A DNA stretch of 64,000 nucleotides, taken from assembly GCA_911728435.2 (NCBI GenBank), contig OU452204.1, forward strand, positions 11,842,001-11,906,000, read 5' to 3'. Each line of letters opens with the position of its first letter. The stretch's first letter is position 1. Shown here piece by piece: positions 43,836 to 57,656 of this stretch. The stretch comes from Apoderus coryli. Lineage: Eukaryota; Arthropoda; Insecta; Coleoptera; Attelabidae. Below the pieces are notes generated by a model. It was not told the origin of the DNA, did no database searches, and saw nothing but the letters and a program-made list of their open reading frames with translations. A program made the position numbers and the translations under genes.

Positions 43836-46800
43836 TCATTCTTGATGTAAGACTACAAAAAATCAGGATTAAAAAAATATTCCTTCTGGGTGTAACACTT
43901 CTAATATCACTGGGTATATTTTATGTTATTTTCAAAATATTCTGAAAGATTTAAACAATGCTTTTAGGTGTGCAACTTTTACCTATTACAACTTTAAAAA
44001 TTTAAAAACTAGTGAAACACCTTCCCGCCTATTAATCATTAGTTATTTGAAATGTAGAAAAAACATACACCTCAAAAATAAATTAGTTACACTTCTTTCA
44101 GAAACTCATTCCATTCATTCATTCATTCATTCGGTATTTCATTCTATTTTTTTATTTCCAATCTCACTGTTTGGCAATGGATTTTCGATAGATAGATATA
44201 TAAATTTTACCTGAGTCTCTCACACCGTCGGTCGTCGCCAGCAACTGATACAAATAATAGAAATTAGCCCCCAAAACACCTCCCCGCTAGCCCACCTTAC
44301 CTAAACTGTACAATAATAAATGAAACCTAAACAAATACTTCGCATCCGGACGTCACGTTCTTTTACTTCTCTTTTATATATTGTAAGATACACGTAATAC
44401 ACACTATCAGAGATGTTCAATAGATTTTGATGGCTGTTTGTTTGATAAATTATTTTATCTTCCCCCTTGTGTGGAGATTTTGTGGATATTTATTATAATA
44501 AATATTCCAAAATACATTAACGAACTCCATTTACGTAAATAAAAAATACTCACCATTACCGTAATTTGAAGAAGTTAATAAATTATCACTGTCAACCACC
44601 AAATTAACCGATTTAGTTTAGTTTCAAGTTTTGGAGGATCTTGTCTTAACACATCCCTATACCGATCTTCAACTGTTTTTGATAAATAAATTATTTGTAA
44701 AAATTTTTCTCCAGCAAATAATCGCCAATTCGTCACCTGAAGACTCTTGAAATTTCGATGGTAGTTGACGAATATCTTCTATCAATTAACTTGACAGAAT
44801 TATCTTTGCAAGAATTTAATTATTTTTATATTTCTCACTGAATCAGAAATTTTCTCAACTCAACTCAACTTGTATTTTGTGAACTCCCATTTAGTTATTT
44901 AGTTTTTGTTTAATAGCTATTTGTTTAAGTTCATTTGACGAAAATGGGTTCTGATTATTGGTGCCATGAAATTTGTAAAATAACGGATTAAAAATAATAA
45001 TCAATTTTGTTTTCGGAACTTTTATTTTAATTTTTATAATAAACTACTAGAAACTAAACGTCCTGTATTTTTTAGCCATGTATTCGGATAAATAAGTTTG
45101 AATATCTTTGAAACGAAGCGGTAAATGAAAATTTTACGAGAACGAGGAAACTCGCACAAATAATGTTGGATGGGGCAGGGTGGGCCGGCGGAGAGAATAT
45201 GTAGATAATCATGACTTTGAATCAAAAAATGCCATAATAAAGGTCCAGGTATAAAATCACAACACTTATATCATCAAGGTATGTTCCAAATCAAACCCAA
45301 CTTTTTAACAGAGCCTCGTAAACCATAGCACAGATTAGCATAAAATTAATTTTCAACTATTCCGATTCTTTTTTTATGAAGTGCACTATTGTTATGCACG
45401 TAACTCTGTGATAGTTTATCATATTATGCTAATGATCCCCACTCCCATACCTTTTTTTTTTCGCTGCGGGTTATATACCGGCAGGGATGACAGATGATTA
45501 ATCAATATTTAATACAAACGTCTGATCGTATCTTTAATCAAGCGCGCTAAGAGAAGTAGAAAAAATACACACAAACACAAAATTCATTAATTATTAATGT
45601 GATGCGACGATTTTTTTATTGTATTCATTTTTTAATGCCACTTTGTATATTTAAATATCTGTACGCATTGTTTATCGTTTTTATTTGAATATTGAATTAA
45701 TAAGGATTATCTTGAATAATATTTAATTTTATACCATTTTTGGATAACATCTCCATGATACCATATGAATAATAGATTTTTATTTATTTATTTATTGTTT
45801 TACTTAACTTACTTATTTAACAAGGATGGTTTTAATAAAATTTATTCTGAATTGAAAACCACGAATTATTGATATCTTCTTGTATCACAATTTCTCTACC
45901 GGGAGGCAACAATTGGGGTTCTCAACTTGCAAATCTGTAACTGAGGGTCAACCTACTTCTATATAGAGGGTATCCCAAAAATAGGCGAACAAATTCTAAG
46001 CCGGGGGGACATGCAAAATATTTTATTAAATAAGAGCTTTATGGGTATTATTCATATTTTTTTATTAAAATATTAAAACGTGCTAGATATATTTTGTATA
46101 AAAATTATCAAAGACTTCAGTAGTGATTTTCTTATCACTATAAACACTCAATATCAAAATAAAGCCATAAGTTCTTGCCAAAAGATGTTTTCCCTTAATA
46201 CCTATGTATACTAAAAGTTTTCGCGTCCTTTTGCCATATATATTATCCTTAACTTTTTTTTATCTTCTTCTCGTTTCAATAATGCTATAGCATCTGCTTG
46301 CCTTCATTTGTTCATACAGAGTATAAATTATGTGTATCGGAAACTTTATAATTACGTTATACGATACGGGAGTATCACAGAAAAGTTTTAGGTGCTTCAA
46401 AAACTGATCAAGGAAACTTGCTGTCTCGGAATTATTTATTAAGAAATTGCCACAACAGTTTGTGATATCTGTAAATAAATACTGTTCGTTAAAATTGAAT
46501 ATTTTATATTCAATTTTAAATTAATTATAACTAGAACAATTTTATTCGTATTTACTGTTTCTATTTCTTCATATGGATTGAATTACTCGTATAAGCTGCT
46601 CTAGTCTTTCAACGATAATTCTATAAGACTCCCGCTATTTTCTACACAAAATGGCTAGGCAAAGGCACATCGAAATAATTTTTGTGGGGAATTTGTAAAT
46701 AATTTAATTTTACGGCAAAAATGTTTTTTTGTCTTTTGAATTCTCACTAACAAATTATCTTTATTTAATAGTGGGTTAACTAGTTTTATTGTAAAACCTT

Positions 46801-48705
46801 TGAGGGAGAGTTTATGTTTATTATTCATTATTATTATAAAGAAATATTATTTAAAATATAATTTTGTTAATTGGTTGACAAAACTAAAGATACTTAAGCG
46901 AAGATAAATTAAAATTAATTAATCTTTTCAAAATCTAAATAATCGGATGTGCTATTTTTTAAAGTAAATGACTCAAGACTCCTTTAATCAATCTTACATT
47001 AGCCTTGTCCTCATGCCAGTCTTTTTGGGGGTAGGGCAAAAATAAATAACGCATTTTCTCATTTATATTTCAGCGAATATAATGGTAGCAAACGAAGGAA
47101 AAAACACATAATATTTTTTAATATTAATATCAAATAGACGGATATTTCCCCGTCATTAATCATCCTATAATAATACAATAAGTCGTTATAAACGGGAGGG
47201 GGGATAATATTTTTGCATGAAAAATATATTTTTTTTTCACAAAGAAGAATATTTTTACCGGGATCCACCCTTAATAAATGGTCTATATATGTATATATAT
47301 ACAAAAACGATAGCACCGAGCAAACACTTTTTGGGACAAAAGCAAGTCTTTTGACAATGCCACCCTACCTTTTAATTTTTCTGATGTTCATTTCTAGCGA
47401 TTTCTGCCCCTATTTTAGACTAAAATTCGTGCGAATTTTATGTGCTTTAATGGATTTATGGACAGATGGGAAGAAATTAGTGTTAATTCTCTAATTTATT
47501 CCCAGAAAATATGGAATTATTATAATGAGAATATCCGTAGTAAATCATGTGGGATTTTACTGGACTGAAAGAAAATCATCATACAGATTGAGACCGACTT
47601 CTATAGAAGGTTATAAGGTCTCTATTATTATAAATTACTGTTGTCTCCGTATGACGACTATCGACCATGACTACCGCCGTCAAAAGATAACGACAATTTT
47701 TTGCCTACCCAAAAATAAACTTCTCGTAATTTTATTAATTATGGCGAAAGTTCGACTCGTACGATAGGTATGTTGTTGTCGTTTGATTACAGCGCAAACA
47801 ACCCCTGCAGCTATCAAAAATTATTTTAGTAGGTATCGAGAACAACCCTCCAACTTTCTATTGTTGATTGACATAAATAATGACACTTTCTGACGTTTAA
47901 AAAAATAAATCTTAATTGCCATTCATAATACCCCTTAACAACGCTATGACAATACCCTCCACTTGAATAATATGTCATTTTGACAATCTTATTATTTAAA
48001 AGATTTTTTGAGTTAAAAAACAAAAACGTCGCGCTTTTGAACAGAATCCATAGAAGAAAAAGCAACAAATAGTGTGCCAAGAAACACTAAAAATAGCACG
48101 CAATATATCTAGGTGCAACTCATGTCGTTTTGTGAAGAAAGAAACTATATTTTAACGCAGGACCCACATATTAAAGAACTTGCAGACATATGATACTCCA
48201 AGATTGGCTTTTAACATGAAGAAGCAGAACGGTGAAGAGTACAGGCGAAATTACTCCAAGAAGAGAAAATTATAATGAGTATCAAATCAAGTTTGATTCA
48301 TTTAAAAACATTGAGTTCAAAGTTTCGTGAGGCGAAAAGCGCCAAACGCAAGCAAGTTCAACAAATGCCAGAAAAAAAACGTAAGTACAGCTTTTTGGAA
48401 ATACATTGATATCAAGGCAATTGTTGATCGTTGCAACGAAAGTACGCCGTATAGTTAAGAGAAAAAACTCTTTCTCCTGCATTCATACGAATTGGCTTGG
48501 CGAGGCGGTAAAGGAGCTCGTTCGCAAGTAAGCTACTTTAATAAAGAAACTAACTGCATGGGAGAAAACATATATAGAATACAATCCAGGGTTTCCTAAA
48601 ACGACGCAGGGAGGAGATATGCCCGTGTCAAGCTCCAAATGGTTGATTTTAAATATAAATAATCCCGATCTCAGCCCAATACGTCTTTTTGACAAATATT
48701 TACTA
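43836..48705. other. Long non-coding stretch (~4.9 kb)
   Basis: AT-rich sequence without recognisable genes. Contains a short (ATTC)n microsatellite at about 44111-44131. Open frames at 47213-47494, 47525-47767 and 48282-48482 show no motif. No inverted-repeat element was noticed. Confidence 0.4.
44111..44131 (+). repeat. (ATTC)n microsatellite
   Basis: About five ATTC units in a row. Confidence 0.8.
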
Positions 48706-49370
48706 AAACACCATTAGTCAATGTAAACACCAAGAAAACAAAATGGATAATCGTAGGTAAAATAAACATAGAACCAATTCCGATTACAATCAACGGACAC
48801 AACATTGAACAAGTGCCAGATTTCAAATATTTGGATAGCGCAATGAAATAACATGCCACGAGGAGGTAAAAGCGAGGATTGAAATGGCCGTAGAACATTT
48901 AGTAGATGGAAACCAACTCTCACTAAACGCGGCTAAAAACACTCCGCTGTTACGTATGGAACATTCTCTTGTACGGATGGACGCTTAAAGTTGACACGAT
49001 GAATAAAATAGAAGCGTTTGAGATGTGGTCCTACCGGAGAATCCTCAAAATTCCTTGGACTGCACATACCGGTAATGAAGAGGTACTCGGGCAGCTGAAT
49101 AAGGATCGAGAACTGAACACCATAAAAATAAGAAAGGTTAGTTATTTCGGACACATAATACGAGGCCCCAAATATCATATCCCTCGCCTGATTATCCAAG
49201 GAAAGGTTCAGGGCAGAAGATGGATAGGTCGCAAAAAGATTTCATGGTTACGAAACATTAGAATTTGGACAAGACTGGAATTAGAACAACGATTCCGAGC
49301 AGCGAGAGATAGAGACCGATTAAATCAAATTGTCATGGAGATAGCCCACGCCTGAAAACAGGCAAGGAAA
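48706..49370 (+). pseudogene. LINE RT C-terminal relic (craniofacial 'endonuclease-RT' type)
   Basis: The plus strand starts with VNTKKTKWIIVGK and VPDFKYLDSAM (the 'K..FKYLG' block after the RT active site). After several stops a 128-codon open frame follows, with MNKIEAFEMWSYRRILKIPW, TAHTGNEEVLGQL, KVSYFGHIIRG and GRKKISWLRNIR. This arrangement (EAFEMW.YRR.L.I.W, YFGHI.RG, WL.N.R.W) is very common at the C-terminus of insect LINE-encoded RTs. The RT catalytic core is missing. Inactive. Confidence 0.82.
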
Positions 49371-50740
49371 ACGGGTCTAGATACCAAAAAACTGAGAATT
49401 CCTAACCATTCTTTAGGGGCATCACAGTTTAAAAACTAGCGAAGCAAGGAGTGGGAGAGTTATAGCTCATAAAAATAACTGGTCAGTCGAACACAAAATC
49501 AATCTCTTCGTACATTCAAATGGATGAGGATCATCATGAGCATATAGTTCAAAAAATGGATTCAAATGAAATGGAGGCCAAACCTAGCTGCTCGAAAGCA
49601 AAAATTATTACAATTGCGTTAATAATAATAATAATAATAACTTACTAAAAGACAAATTCATCGATCAAAGATGCAATCAGAAACAACTGAACTGTGACAG
49701 TTTTCAGACACAACGATTTTTTGACGAGGACACTACAACCTATTCCACCTTCATCAGAAGAGATGCTTATACAAAGTAAATTAGACTTTGAAGACATAAT
49801 GACAAATCAATTACTCAGAAAACATAGAAACAGCGGCGAGCCTTTCAATGATGAAACGTTAACGTTGTTTGCAAAGAAACTATTATTTATCGCCATTGCT
49901 CAGGTGTTAATATAAACAAATAATATTTTTCTAGATTTATATTTTAAGTAGAGTTCATAATTGAAAGCAATATCTCATCTACAATAGACGTTAATGTTAA
50001 AAAATAATTGTCACCTGCATCGTTATCCATACAAATATTGAACAAAACAGATCTCTCCCATTTTGGTGCTGATTACTGTGATCAGAAATAAAAGAATCTC
50101 GACGTTCAGTGACGGATTATTCTTTTTCTCTTTTTTGTCTTCATAATAGTATTTTTTCTCTATATAAATTTTAATAGATTCCTCTGATGGTATGGAACAA
50201 TGTCGCGTTCCTAAACGCCCAGGTAACGCGATACAATAGAAGGATTTTATATCTTTTGTTACCAATATTATATAGTGGGTGCTCAGGTAGTTCTGACGCT
50301 TTTATTTTCTGTTCTATCTCTTTTTTGTAAATATGTTGTTATTTGGTTTAGTTGTTAGTTAAGAGCGCGAAAGGAATTTCGAGAAGTGTAACGATTTTTT
50401 TTATTATGATCTTGATTTCAATCAAAAACTATTTAAATGATATGGTGATTGATAAATGTTGCCACTTAGTAACTAAACCTTATTGTATATCCACTGTGAC
50501 CTCATATACACCAGCGAATTCAAACAACCCAAATCTCGATGACTTCCTGCTATAGATTGTGCGTAATGTCAAGGATTGTTCGGTGTTCAATCATAAATAC
50601 ATCATGAGTACGTGATCTGTTAATATACACATTATCACATCTTAGAATCAAGTTAACATTCCTTAAAATTCTTCCGTCAACCTCATCTTGCAACATTTCG
50701 ATAGTGATGTGAGCATTGTGACAAATAGCAGCACCATATA
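49371..50740. other. Non-coding, with (AAT)n
   Basis: Contains an (AAT)n run at about 49620-49640, shortly after the LINE relic, possibly its 3' tail or an independent microsatellite. No gene recognised. Confidence 0.4.
49620..49640 (+). repeat. (AAT)n microsatellite
   Basis: About seven AAT units. Confidence 0.8.
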
Positions 50741-51330
50741 TTCCTAAGATGATGAAATCATTACTGCACCTGACTCTATTGCCAAAGGCACAAAGACAGT
50801 CTGAGACAAATACTGGCGACGGAATACAAACTCGGCGATCTACAAGATCATATGCAAACATAACTGAAGTGATTATTAAAGAGTGTCAAGCGCAGAAACT
50901 TGCGGGCAGTAGCCCACAAATACCACATATGTATGCTGTACTGACGAATCAATACGAACAAAAGAAAAATGTCCCAGAAATTACCGTTATTAATAGCTGT
51001 GTTCAAGAACACTTTACAGAGAGGCATCCGGAAAGGGCACCTTTACACCAAAGTTAGAAGTTCTATACAAACGACTGAAATAGAAGGTGACTTTAACACA
51101 CCACGAAGCAAGGATATTGGCTCCGAAATGACGGACGTTATAAACAGTTTGGGCAAAAGAGTTATTCAGAAAAGATCTCTCCAACTCGAAACAAAGAGAA
51201 GCTAAAAGATTATACGGCTCCGTAAAATTTTGCCGCAAAAATCTCTTCATGTCATGTCAGGCTGCCCCAAAAGTATCTGTAACTGCATCTCCTATCTCAT
51301 TAAAAAATAGTTCGATGATGGAACCAGAGC
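50741..51330 (+). repeat. Unclassified repeat R3, copy 1
   Basis: The part 51140-51330 matches 54735-54940: shared blocks TTTATAAACAGTT, GTTATTCAGAAAAGATCTCT-like sequence, GAGAAGCTAAAAG.. and TTTTGCCGCAAAAATCTCTT. Open frames upstream (50749-51057, 50969-51205) are not recognisable as any family but are less AT-biased. Probably a mobile-element relic. Confidence 0.5.
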
Positions 51331-51689
51331 CTAATGCTACCTTTTGTTAATGTTAAGGCTTCTCTTGAATCTAGGTCTTGTCACACCGAAAATGACAGTT
51401 ATGCTTGGTAACATGTCCAATTAACACGAACGATTTAATCTGAAAAGATACTTCGTTATCCAATTTGCCAGTCAATTTAAACTACTTACCAGTAACAAAG
51501 TCGGAGATGACGATGTGTGATCCTGTGGGTAATCCTTCTTGGATCTACACAAACTTTCAGAATTATTAATTTACAACATGATACTTCTTATTCACTCTAA
51601 TCTTCAATCAAAAAACGAGGTCTTAGCCTGTTACCCTCCAAAACCAAACAGGTCTAAAATATGCCATGTGTTTTTACATACAGTTAAAT

Positions 51690-52870
51690 ATTCAGAGCAG
51701 GTCGTGGGTTAGTTTTGATGAGGCTTCTTTGAAGGGAAACTTTTTTAAAATAGTTACCAAATTGTCGTAAGCCTCCCTCAATAATTTCCACTGTCCTCGG
51801 TCTTGTGCTGTCTGCATCCACTTGGTACTGATGCGGATTAAGTCGTTGGTGCACCTGGTGGGGGGACGCCCTCTATTTCTGAAGGCTTCCGATCTAGGCC
51901 TCTACTCAAGTATTCGTCTTGTCCATCTGTCATCAGCAGATCTCGCAATGATTTGGCATGCAGTTCCATTTTAGTACAGTTATTCTCTCTACACGTCTGC
52001 AACTCCGCATCGTCTGCAACTCCGCACCGTCTGCGGATTTCGGTATTTGGTATGTGATCCCTGAGAGAGATTCTCAGCATTGATCGTTCCATCGCTAGTT
52101 GTGTAACTCGTATTTTCTTTATTGTCCGTTTAGTCAGTGTTTCGGCTCCGTCGGTAAGGATGGGAAGGACAAACTGGTTTAAAACCTTTCTCTTTAGGCA
52201 GTTAGGCAACTCTGCCTTCAACACATATTTGAGATTCCAATATGCAGCCCATGTGAGCCCTATTCTTCGAAAGATTTGTAGGGTCTGGTTATCTTTTCAA
52301 ATGGAAATCTCGCGTCTGAGGTATTTAAAGGATGTAGTTTCTTTCACCCTGTCAATGTATATGCCCTCACCGAGCACAAGGTTTGTCATGGTCTTGATTT
52401 TGGGGAAATTTATTTTAAGTCCTACTTTCTTTGACTTTTGATTAAAATTTCTTAACATTGAGATGGCGTCATCCAGTCTATGAGGACTATATTGTCGGCA
52501 AATCTTAGGTGATTGAGTCTTTCACCATTTATATTCACGCACCTAAGTTGTCCCAGTTTGTTTGTGTAACCTGTACTGAACAGTATTGAAAAGTTTTGGT
52601 GAGATGGTGTCACCTTGACGTACGTGTCTTGCAATATTGAATTTGTCAGTGTTTTCGTGGAGTCTGACACATTCTTCAACTGTCGAGTACCGATAATCTA
52701 TTCTGCAGTCTGATAGAGCCTTCAACATTGTGTGTTGGTCTACTGAATTGAATGCTTTCTCATAATCTACGAAGATAAATACTAGAGGTTTATTGTACTC
52801 CATACATTTCTCCATAAAATAAGGTTCTTCAAAACCTGGAGGTGGTCGCCCGTTTCGTAGCCTGAAAATT
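51690..52870 (-). pseudogene. RTE-like LINE reverse-transcriptase relic
   Basis: Read on the minus strand from 52870: GDHLQVLKNLI, EKCMEYNKPLVFIFVDYEKA, FNSVDQ, then ARHVRQGDTISPKLFN (RQGD.ISP.LF block) and LRFADNIVLI (FADD-type catalytic site changed to FADN). Next come TSFKYL, LPILTDGAETLTKRTIKKIR, AMERSMLRISLRDHI, and finally STKWMQTAQDRGQWKLLREA near 51790. The order matches the RT and C-terminal region of RTE-type LINEs. Several frames are used, the catalytic Asp is altered, and a 17-bp block is duplicated at 51994-52030. Inactive. Confidence 0.85.
51994..52030. repeat. Small tandem duplication in the RT relic
   Basis: CGTCTGCAACTCCGCA occurs twice in a row with a one-base spacer, and a third partial unit (CGTCTGC) follows. 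Confidence 0.7.
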
Positions 52871-54635
52871 ACTTGGCAGATATTTTTTTAAAAGTGTCAT
52901 TTGCATTGAATCCTGTAGTATCATCAGTCATGTTGTTCGTTTTCAAAGTGATCCTGATAGAGTTTTATTTTGTAGGCTGTTTTCGTTCATTCTTAGATTG
53001 TTTGTGTCAGCTCCAGACAATATCAACAGACAGATACATAAAATTCTTTAAACTTAACGTTTAATCCAGAATTGTTGAAAAAATTAAAAATCATTAAATT
53101 TAAGAGTCGCCAGTAATAATATTTTATGTTAATTTCCTCAGAGGTTTTTCCATGCTTACCAATTGTATATATGATGTCGTTCCTTTTGTGCAAAATAATA
53201 ATAAACTATATTATTCGTAACAAAAATACAATAAAGGAAACAACAGTTCGTGGGACGTTTATAAAAACCATAGTAGGCGATTTTAACAGTAATAAACGTT
53301 ATTCTTATCCACCATTACTACAATCGAATTCAATGGCGCACTATTATTATATTTCTAATTATTTTTAATCAATAAAATTAGTATGTTCCCAAGACTTGAT
53401 GACTGAATATTGTAGGAAAAATGGATCTATGTTTGTCGATCTTCATTCAAAACCCTGAAAACTCCGAAAAGTATTTTAAACCGACTTGCTTAGGTACTCA
53501 TGTTACACGACAAAAACTCCTCTAACTCCCATTCCGTCATTGCGCGAAATTATAATCGCTCTCTAGTAACCATGAGATTAGACTTCACAAACAAAGGAAT
53601 AAAATGATATTGTCTGCCTAGAAAACTCAGAAGGTAAAAAAAATATTCCTAAATGCAACCGAGAATTTTGAAAAAACAGTTACATAAAAAGTTTATTGCA
53701 AAGGTTAGTTTTCAACTTTATATCTTTGAAACACTTTTCCAATTCTCAATTGTAATTTATGTGCTTTTATTGGACAGTGTGCCAAGCCGTCTATCGACAG
53801 GATAGTTAAGAAGTGTTGATGCTTAAGATGCGAAAGAATCTCAGTGGAATTATAAAACAAAAAATTCACAACTTAAGTTGGTTTGAAAATTTGTTTTGTT
53901 TCGAACTTCTTGAGATAGAGGCTATTGCAAAAGGTCAGAGTAATGACGGCGTTGGAGAGGAGTGTTTTAAAAGCTTAATAGTGAAATGTCAAAACTTCAG
54001 AGTTGCTTATACTTATACTACGACACTGCTAAAGAGTATAACTTAGTTAGCGAGTAGTCAGTCGTTTTATAAAACGACCCGAAAACTTAACCAATAATTT
54101 AAATCTATAAAAACTGGTATCATTGTTCTGTGGCGATAAATTTAAAAGTTTTCACATTAAATCCTTTTCAATTCTCGGGCGATGCTGGGCCTCTTCTTCT
54201 CTCCTCTTCTTATTTCGCTGGGTATCTTTCTCACTTACACTGTGTGTCTACCAAAAATAAAAAAATCACTTTTATTTTTACGTTTTTTCACGTTCGTTTG
54301 TCATATAATATACGAAAAAGGGAAAAAGGGGCGAGCGGTCGAGGGAGGTGATGCAGGACAACAACATACGAGATTTAGTGTTTTTAATAGAAGAATGGAC
54401 CTCGTCCGCATAGCATTCCTTTATATTCAAATGAGTTTTGTGTAAAGAAAAAAAGTTCTTGTGGATATAAACTTTTTTTCTTGTAATCGTACTTAACTGA
54501 TTTTGGACCTCACCCCAAATAAATCTTTTATTAAAATTTTAGTCATATCGGAAACCTAATTGGTAACTTCAGATTTCTCTTAATTAGATACGAGGAATAT
54601 ACAAAAAGAACGATAACATTATAATGAAGACAGCA
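52871..54635. other. No recognisable gene
   Basis: Non-coding. Open frames near 53126-53368, 53813-54046 and 54130-54445 show no family motifs. Confidence 0.4.
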
Positions 54636-55015
54636 TTTTCTAAATTCACATAATCTTCTTGTTTATAATTTAATCATCTAGGCCAAAATTGGTGCCCTAT
54701 TGGAAATAAAAAATCAAATTGACAAGCTCCAAAAAGACGGACTTTATAAACAGTTCAAGGGATCTGAATATTAGAGTCATTCAGAAAAGATCTCTTCAGA
54801 TCGAAATAAAGAAAAGCTAAAAGCATATACGACTCCGTTAAAATAGAAAATAAGCTCTAAATTTTGCCGCAAAAATCTCTTTAATGTCATCGTCAGTTAG
54901 TCTGCCGTAGCAGAGGCTCTAACTACATCTCCTATAATATAGCGATATTATTTTCTAAATTTACATAATCTTCTTGTTTCTAATTTAATCATCTAGGCCT
55001 AAATTGGTGGCCTAT
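54636..55015. repeat. R3 copy 2 flanked by 65-bp direct repeats
   Basis: TTTTCTAAATT.ACATAATCTTC... through GGTG.CCTAT occurs at 54636-54700 and again at 54951-55015 (315-bp offset, few differences). Between them lies the R3 block shared with 51140-51330. Confidence 0.7.
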
Positions 55016-56294
55016 AAAAATACAATAAACTATAAAATTTACAACTTGCTTGTTACAATAAGTTACATGATTTTATGTTGCAGATTTGGTTTACATTACC
55101 CTGCTTACAAGTCATCAGTGGTAATCGGCAGGCTTTGTGATTTATAATTCCAATATTTTGTCAAAATGACAGGATGACTAAGAGGAATGTACCCCATTTC
55201 ATAAATTAGCATTTTATACCTATTCTTTATCACATCAGATTTAAATGCTTTGTTTGTTGAAAAAAATCACATTTTTGATAATCTTTTCATCTTACCTAAG
55301 AGACTACAATGCAAAAACATAGCATGATAGAAAATATTCTCTATAAGTTTCATTCTACTGCGAACACACTGTTTAAAAAGTTGCAAAGTTGCAAGTTGCG
55401 CTATATGCCTGTAAACTGTAGTTAAGTAAATATATAAAACCTAACTGAAAAGCCACCCTATACGAAATAATTTATATAAATTTCAAAAGAGAAAAACAAA
55501 TCTATTATCGTTATAGAATTTGACAATATATGAAACATAATCCATTGCATTTGTGTGGGAAGCGAGTCAACTAAAATGTGATGTGGTTTTTCTATAAATG
55601 CATTTTTCAATTTTTAAAATTTATTGCTCTATATTAAATTCAATCAAAAAATGTAATCTTTGACGCTTTTTCCACCCTTTCAACTATTTATTCTATTCCG
55701 TTTTTTCTGATATTATTGGAGGGATAACTTTTGTAAAATGTGTTACCCCATTATAAATCTTTGTATATATGTGGATATTATACATATATCTTGATTAAAA
55801 AAATATTAAATATTTGGAACAAGGGTTGAATTTAATATTGAAAGTAAAAATGAAATATGTGTTTCAAATCATATAACAGAAACAGGGGTAGTTTTTTGTT
55901 TGTTATAGATATTGATAAAAAAAAAGTTCCTATGTAACATGAGATTATTTGATTTTGTTAAATAGTTTAGTTTTCTTATTTAAAACTTACGGGAAATTTG
56001 TAATTATACTATGAACTAAGAAAAGTTTGCTAATATCTCAAAATTACGGCTGCTATTATACACTGTGTCCAAGATAAGAATGGGGCAGCATTGGAATCTT
56101 GGAAACTCTAGCAGTTACAATGGTTAAATTGTGTTTTCGAAATTAAACAAACTTAGGTGTTTTCGAGAATTTTAGAAAAACCGATTTTTTGCGATTTTAG
56201 TTTTAGTAGATTTCTGACATTATTTTTACAGATATAAAAAAAATAAAACGCACTCTGTCATTGTTACTTTTTTTGATAAAAAAAAGATAGCGGT
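55016..56294. other. No recognisable gene
   Basis: AT-rich non-coding sequence. Confidence 0.4.
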
Positions 56295-56872
56295 TACAAA
56301 TTTTCATTACGACATTTCGTTTTTGAAAAACCATCATCAACTTGGTTTTTTCAATACGCCCTTGTATTTTTTATTGTTAAATTTAAAGCCATTTTCAATT
56401 CAAAAATAGGTGGCATATCCCATGTAATGATTTAAACAAATTTTTAGTATTTTCGCTGTTATTTAAAATTCTTAAAAAAAAAATCGCCATAATTTGGCAC
56501 TTAACTAACTGAATGCAGAGTAGTAGGTTCAGCAAAAACATTCTTTCGTCGTTACTCACAATTATTTGTTATTATATGCCAATTTATTCTGTACGCGATT
56601 TTTTAAATTTAGTTGAAATTTTTGTGCTTTTTGAAGTTATTAAAAAATGCCTTTCTCAGATGAATGTTTTACGCAAAATAAGTACCAAACTATGGCGATT
56701 TTTCTGGAATAATTTAAAATAACAGCTAAAAACGCTAAACGTGTGATAAACCACCTATTTTTTAATTGAAAATTGGTTTAAAATTAACAATAAAAAATTC
56801 AGGGCCGTATTTAAAAGAAACAAGTTGATGGTTTTTCAAAAATGAAACGCCGTTGTAGGGAAAATTTTTAAA
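56295..56872. repeat. Inverted-repeat element with ~190-bp arms
   Basis: The left arm (about 56295-56512) and right arm (about 56670-56872) match as reverse complements. Blocks: TTTTTGAAAAACCATCA.CAACTTG, GTATTTTTTATTGTTAA, CCATTTTCAATT.AAAAATAGGTGG, TTTTTAG..TTT.GCTGTTATTT and AAATCGCCATA.TTTGG. The ~150-bp interior is non-coding. No hammerhead-like core was seen in these arms. Confidence 0.8.
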
Positions 56873-57397
56873 GCTCCCTTCTTCTTCTTACCTATTTGGT
56901 ATAAAAAAAATTCACAAGGTGTGTATGTAGTGTTTGAATTCCATGCATTTGTTCAAACTTAAGTATCTTTCGTGGAGCAGACGCCTTTTCATTTAATAAT
57001 AATATTTATTTTCAACATTATATACGCAGTAACAATTTTAATTTCAATATGTATATTATATTGTCACAATAGTGTAATATTGTAGAAAAGAGCAAAGTTT
57101 TAATATAGTGTGTATAGCAAGAGATTGTAGCTTTATGTTGTTTTTGCGTTTTTTATTTATTTATTTTTTATTTTCAAATTGGAAACTTTTCTCAAAACAA
57201 AAAAAATATTTTTTTTTTCAATATTCTTAGGGTATTGGTTCTATATTAAAAATTCAACAATTTGGTTTCAAATATTTTATGTCAAAACATGTTTTTAACT
57301 AATTTGAAAAAGTTGTCCATTCTTAGATATGGAGTTGTGTATTTTATATGATGAAATAAAAGTCTAATCTGCACAAAAAATGTTTTTTTCTGTTTGT

Positions 57398-57431
57398 TAC
57401 GACGCTTCGGCATGGTTTTTGCCTTTCGCAG
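57398..57431 (-). ncRNA. Decayed hammerhead-like motif, left arm
   Basis: Minus strand: CTGCGAA (57431-57425), extra A, stem II GGC (57423-57421) with GCC (57411-57409), GAAGC (57408-57404), GTC loop, GTA. Stem II is intact; the core and GAAAC each have changes. Confidence 0.35.
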
Positions 57432-57622
57432 ATAGGATATTAGTTAAAAATCTATGTACAATATAAATATGGCATTTCAAACTATATAACACATAAAATA
57501 AAGTTACACTACATAAAATTCAACTAGAATCTAAACAATTACATTTTTCTTTATGCACGAATAGCAATTTAAATACTGTGGTCATTCAATGTTATGTAAT
57601 GTAACTTTAACTAATATCCTAC

Positions 57623-57656
57623 CTAAAGAAGGCAAAAAACATTCCGAAACGATGTG
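57623..57656 (+). ncRNA. Decayed hammerhead-like motif, right arm
   Basis: Plus strand: CTAAAGA (57623-57629), extra A, GGC...TCC weakened stem II, GAAAC (57646-57650), GAT, GTG. Compared with the left arm, the GAAAC is intact but stem II and the core G are changed. Together the arms imply a CTGANGA-A-GGC..GCC-GAAAC ancestor. Confidence 0.35.

Noticed and set aside
49681..49765. CTGATGAAGGTGG on the minus strand
   Set aside because: No complementary strand and no GAAAC within reach.
54130..54445. Two overlapping plus-strand open frames
   Set aside because: Composition-driven; one starts inside the other in a different frame, with no motif.
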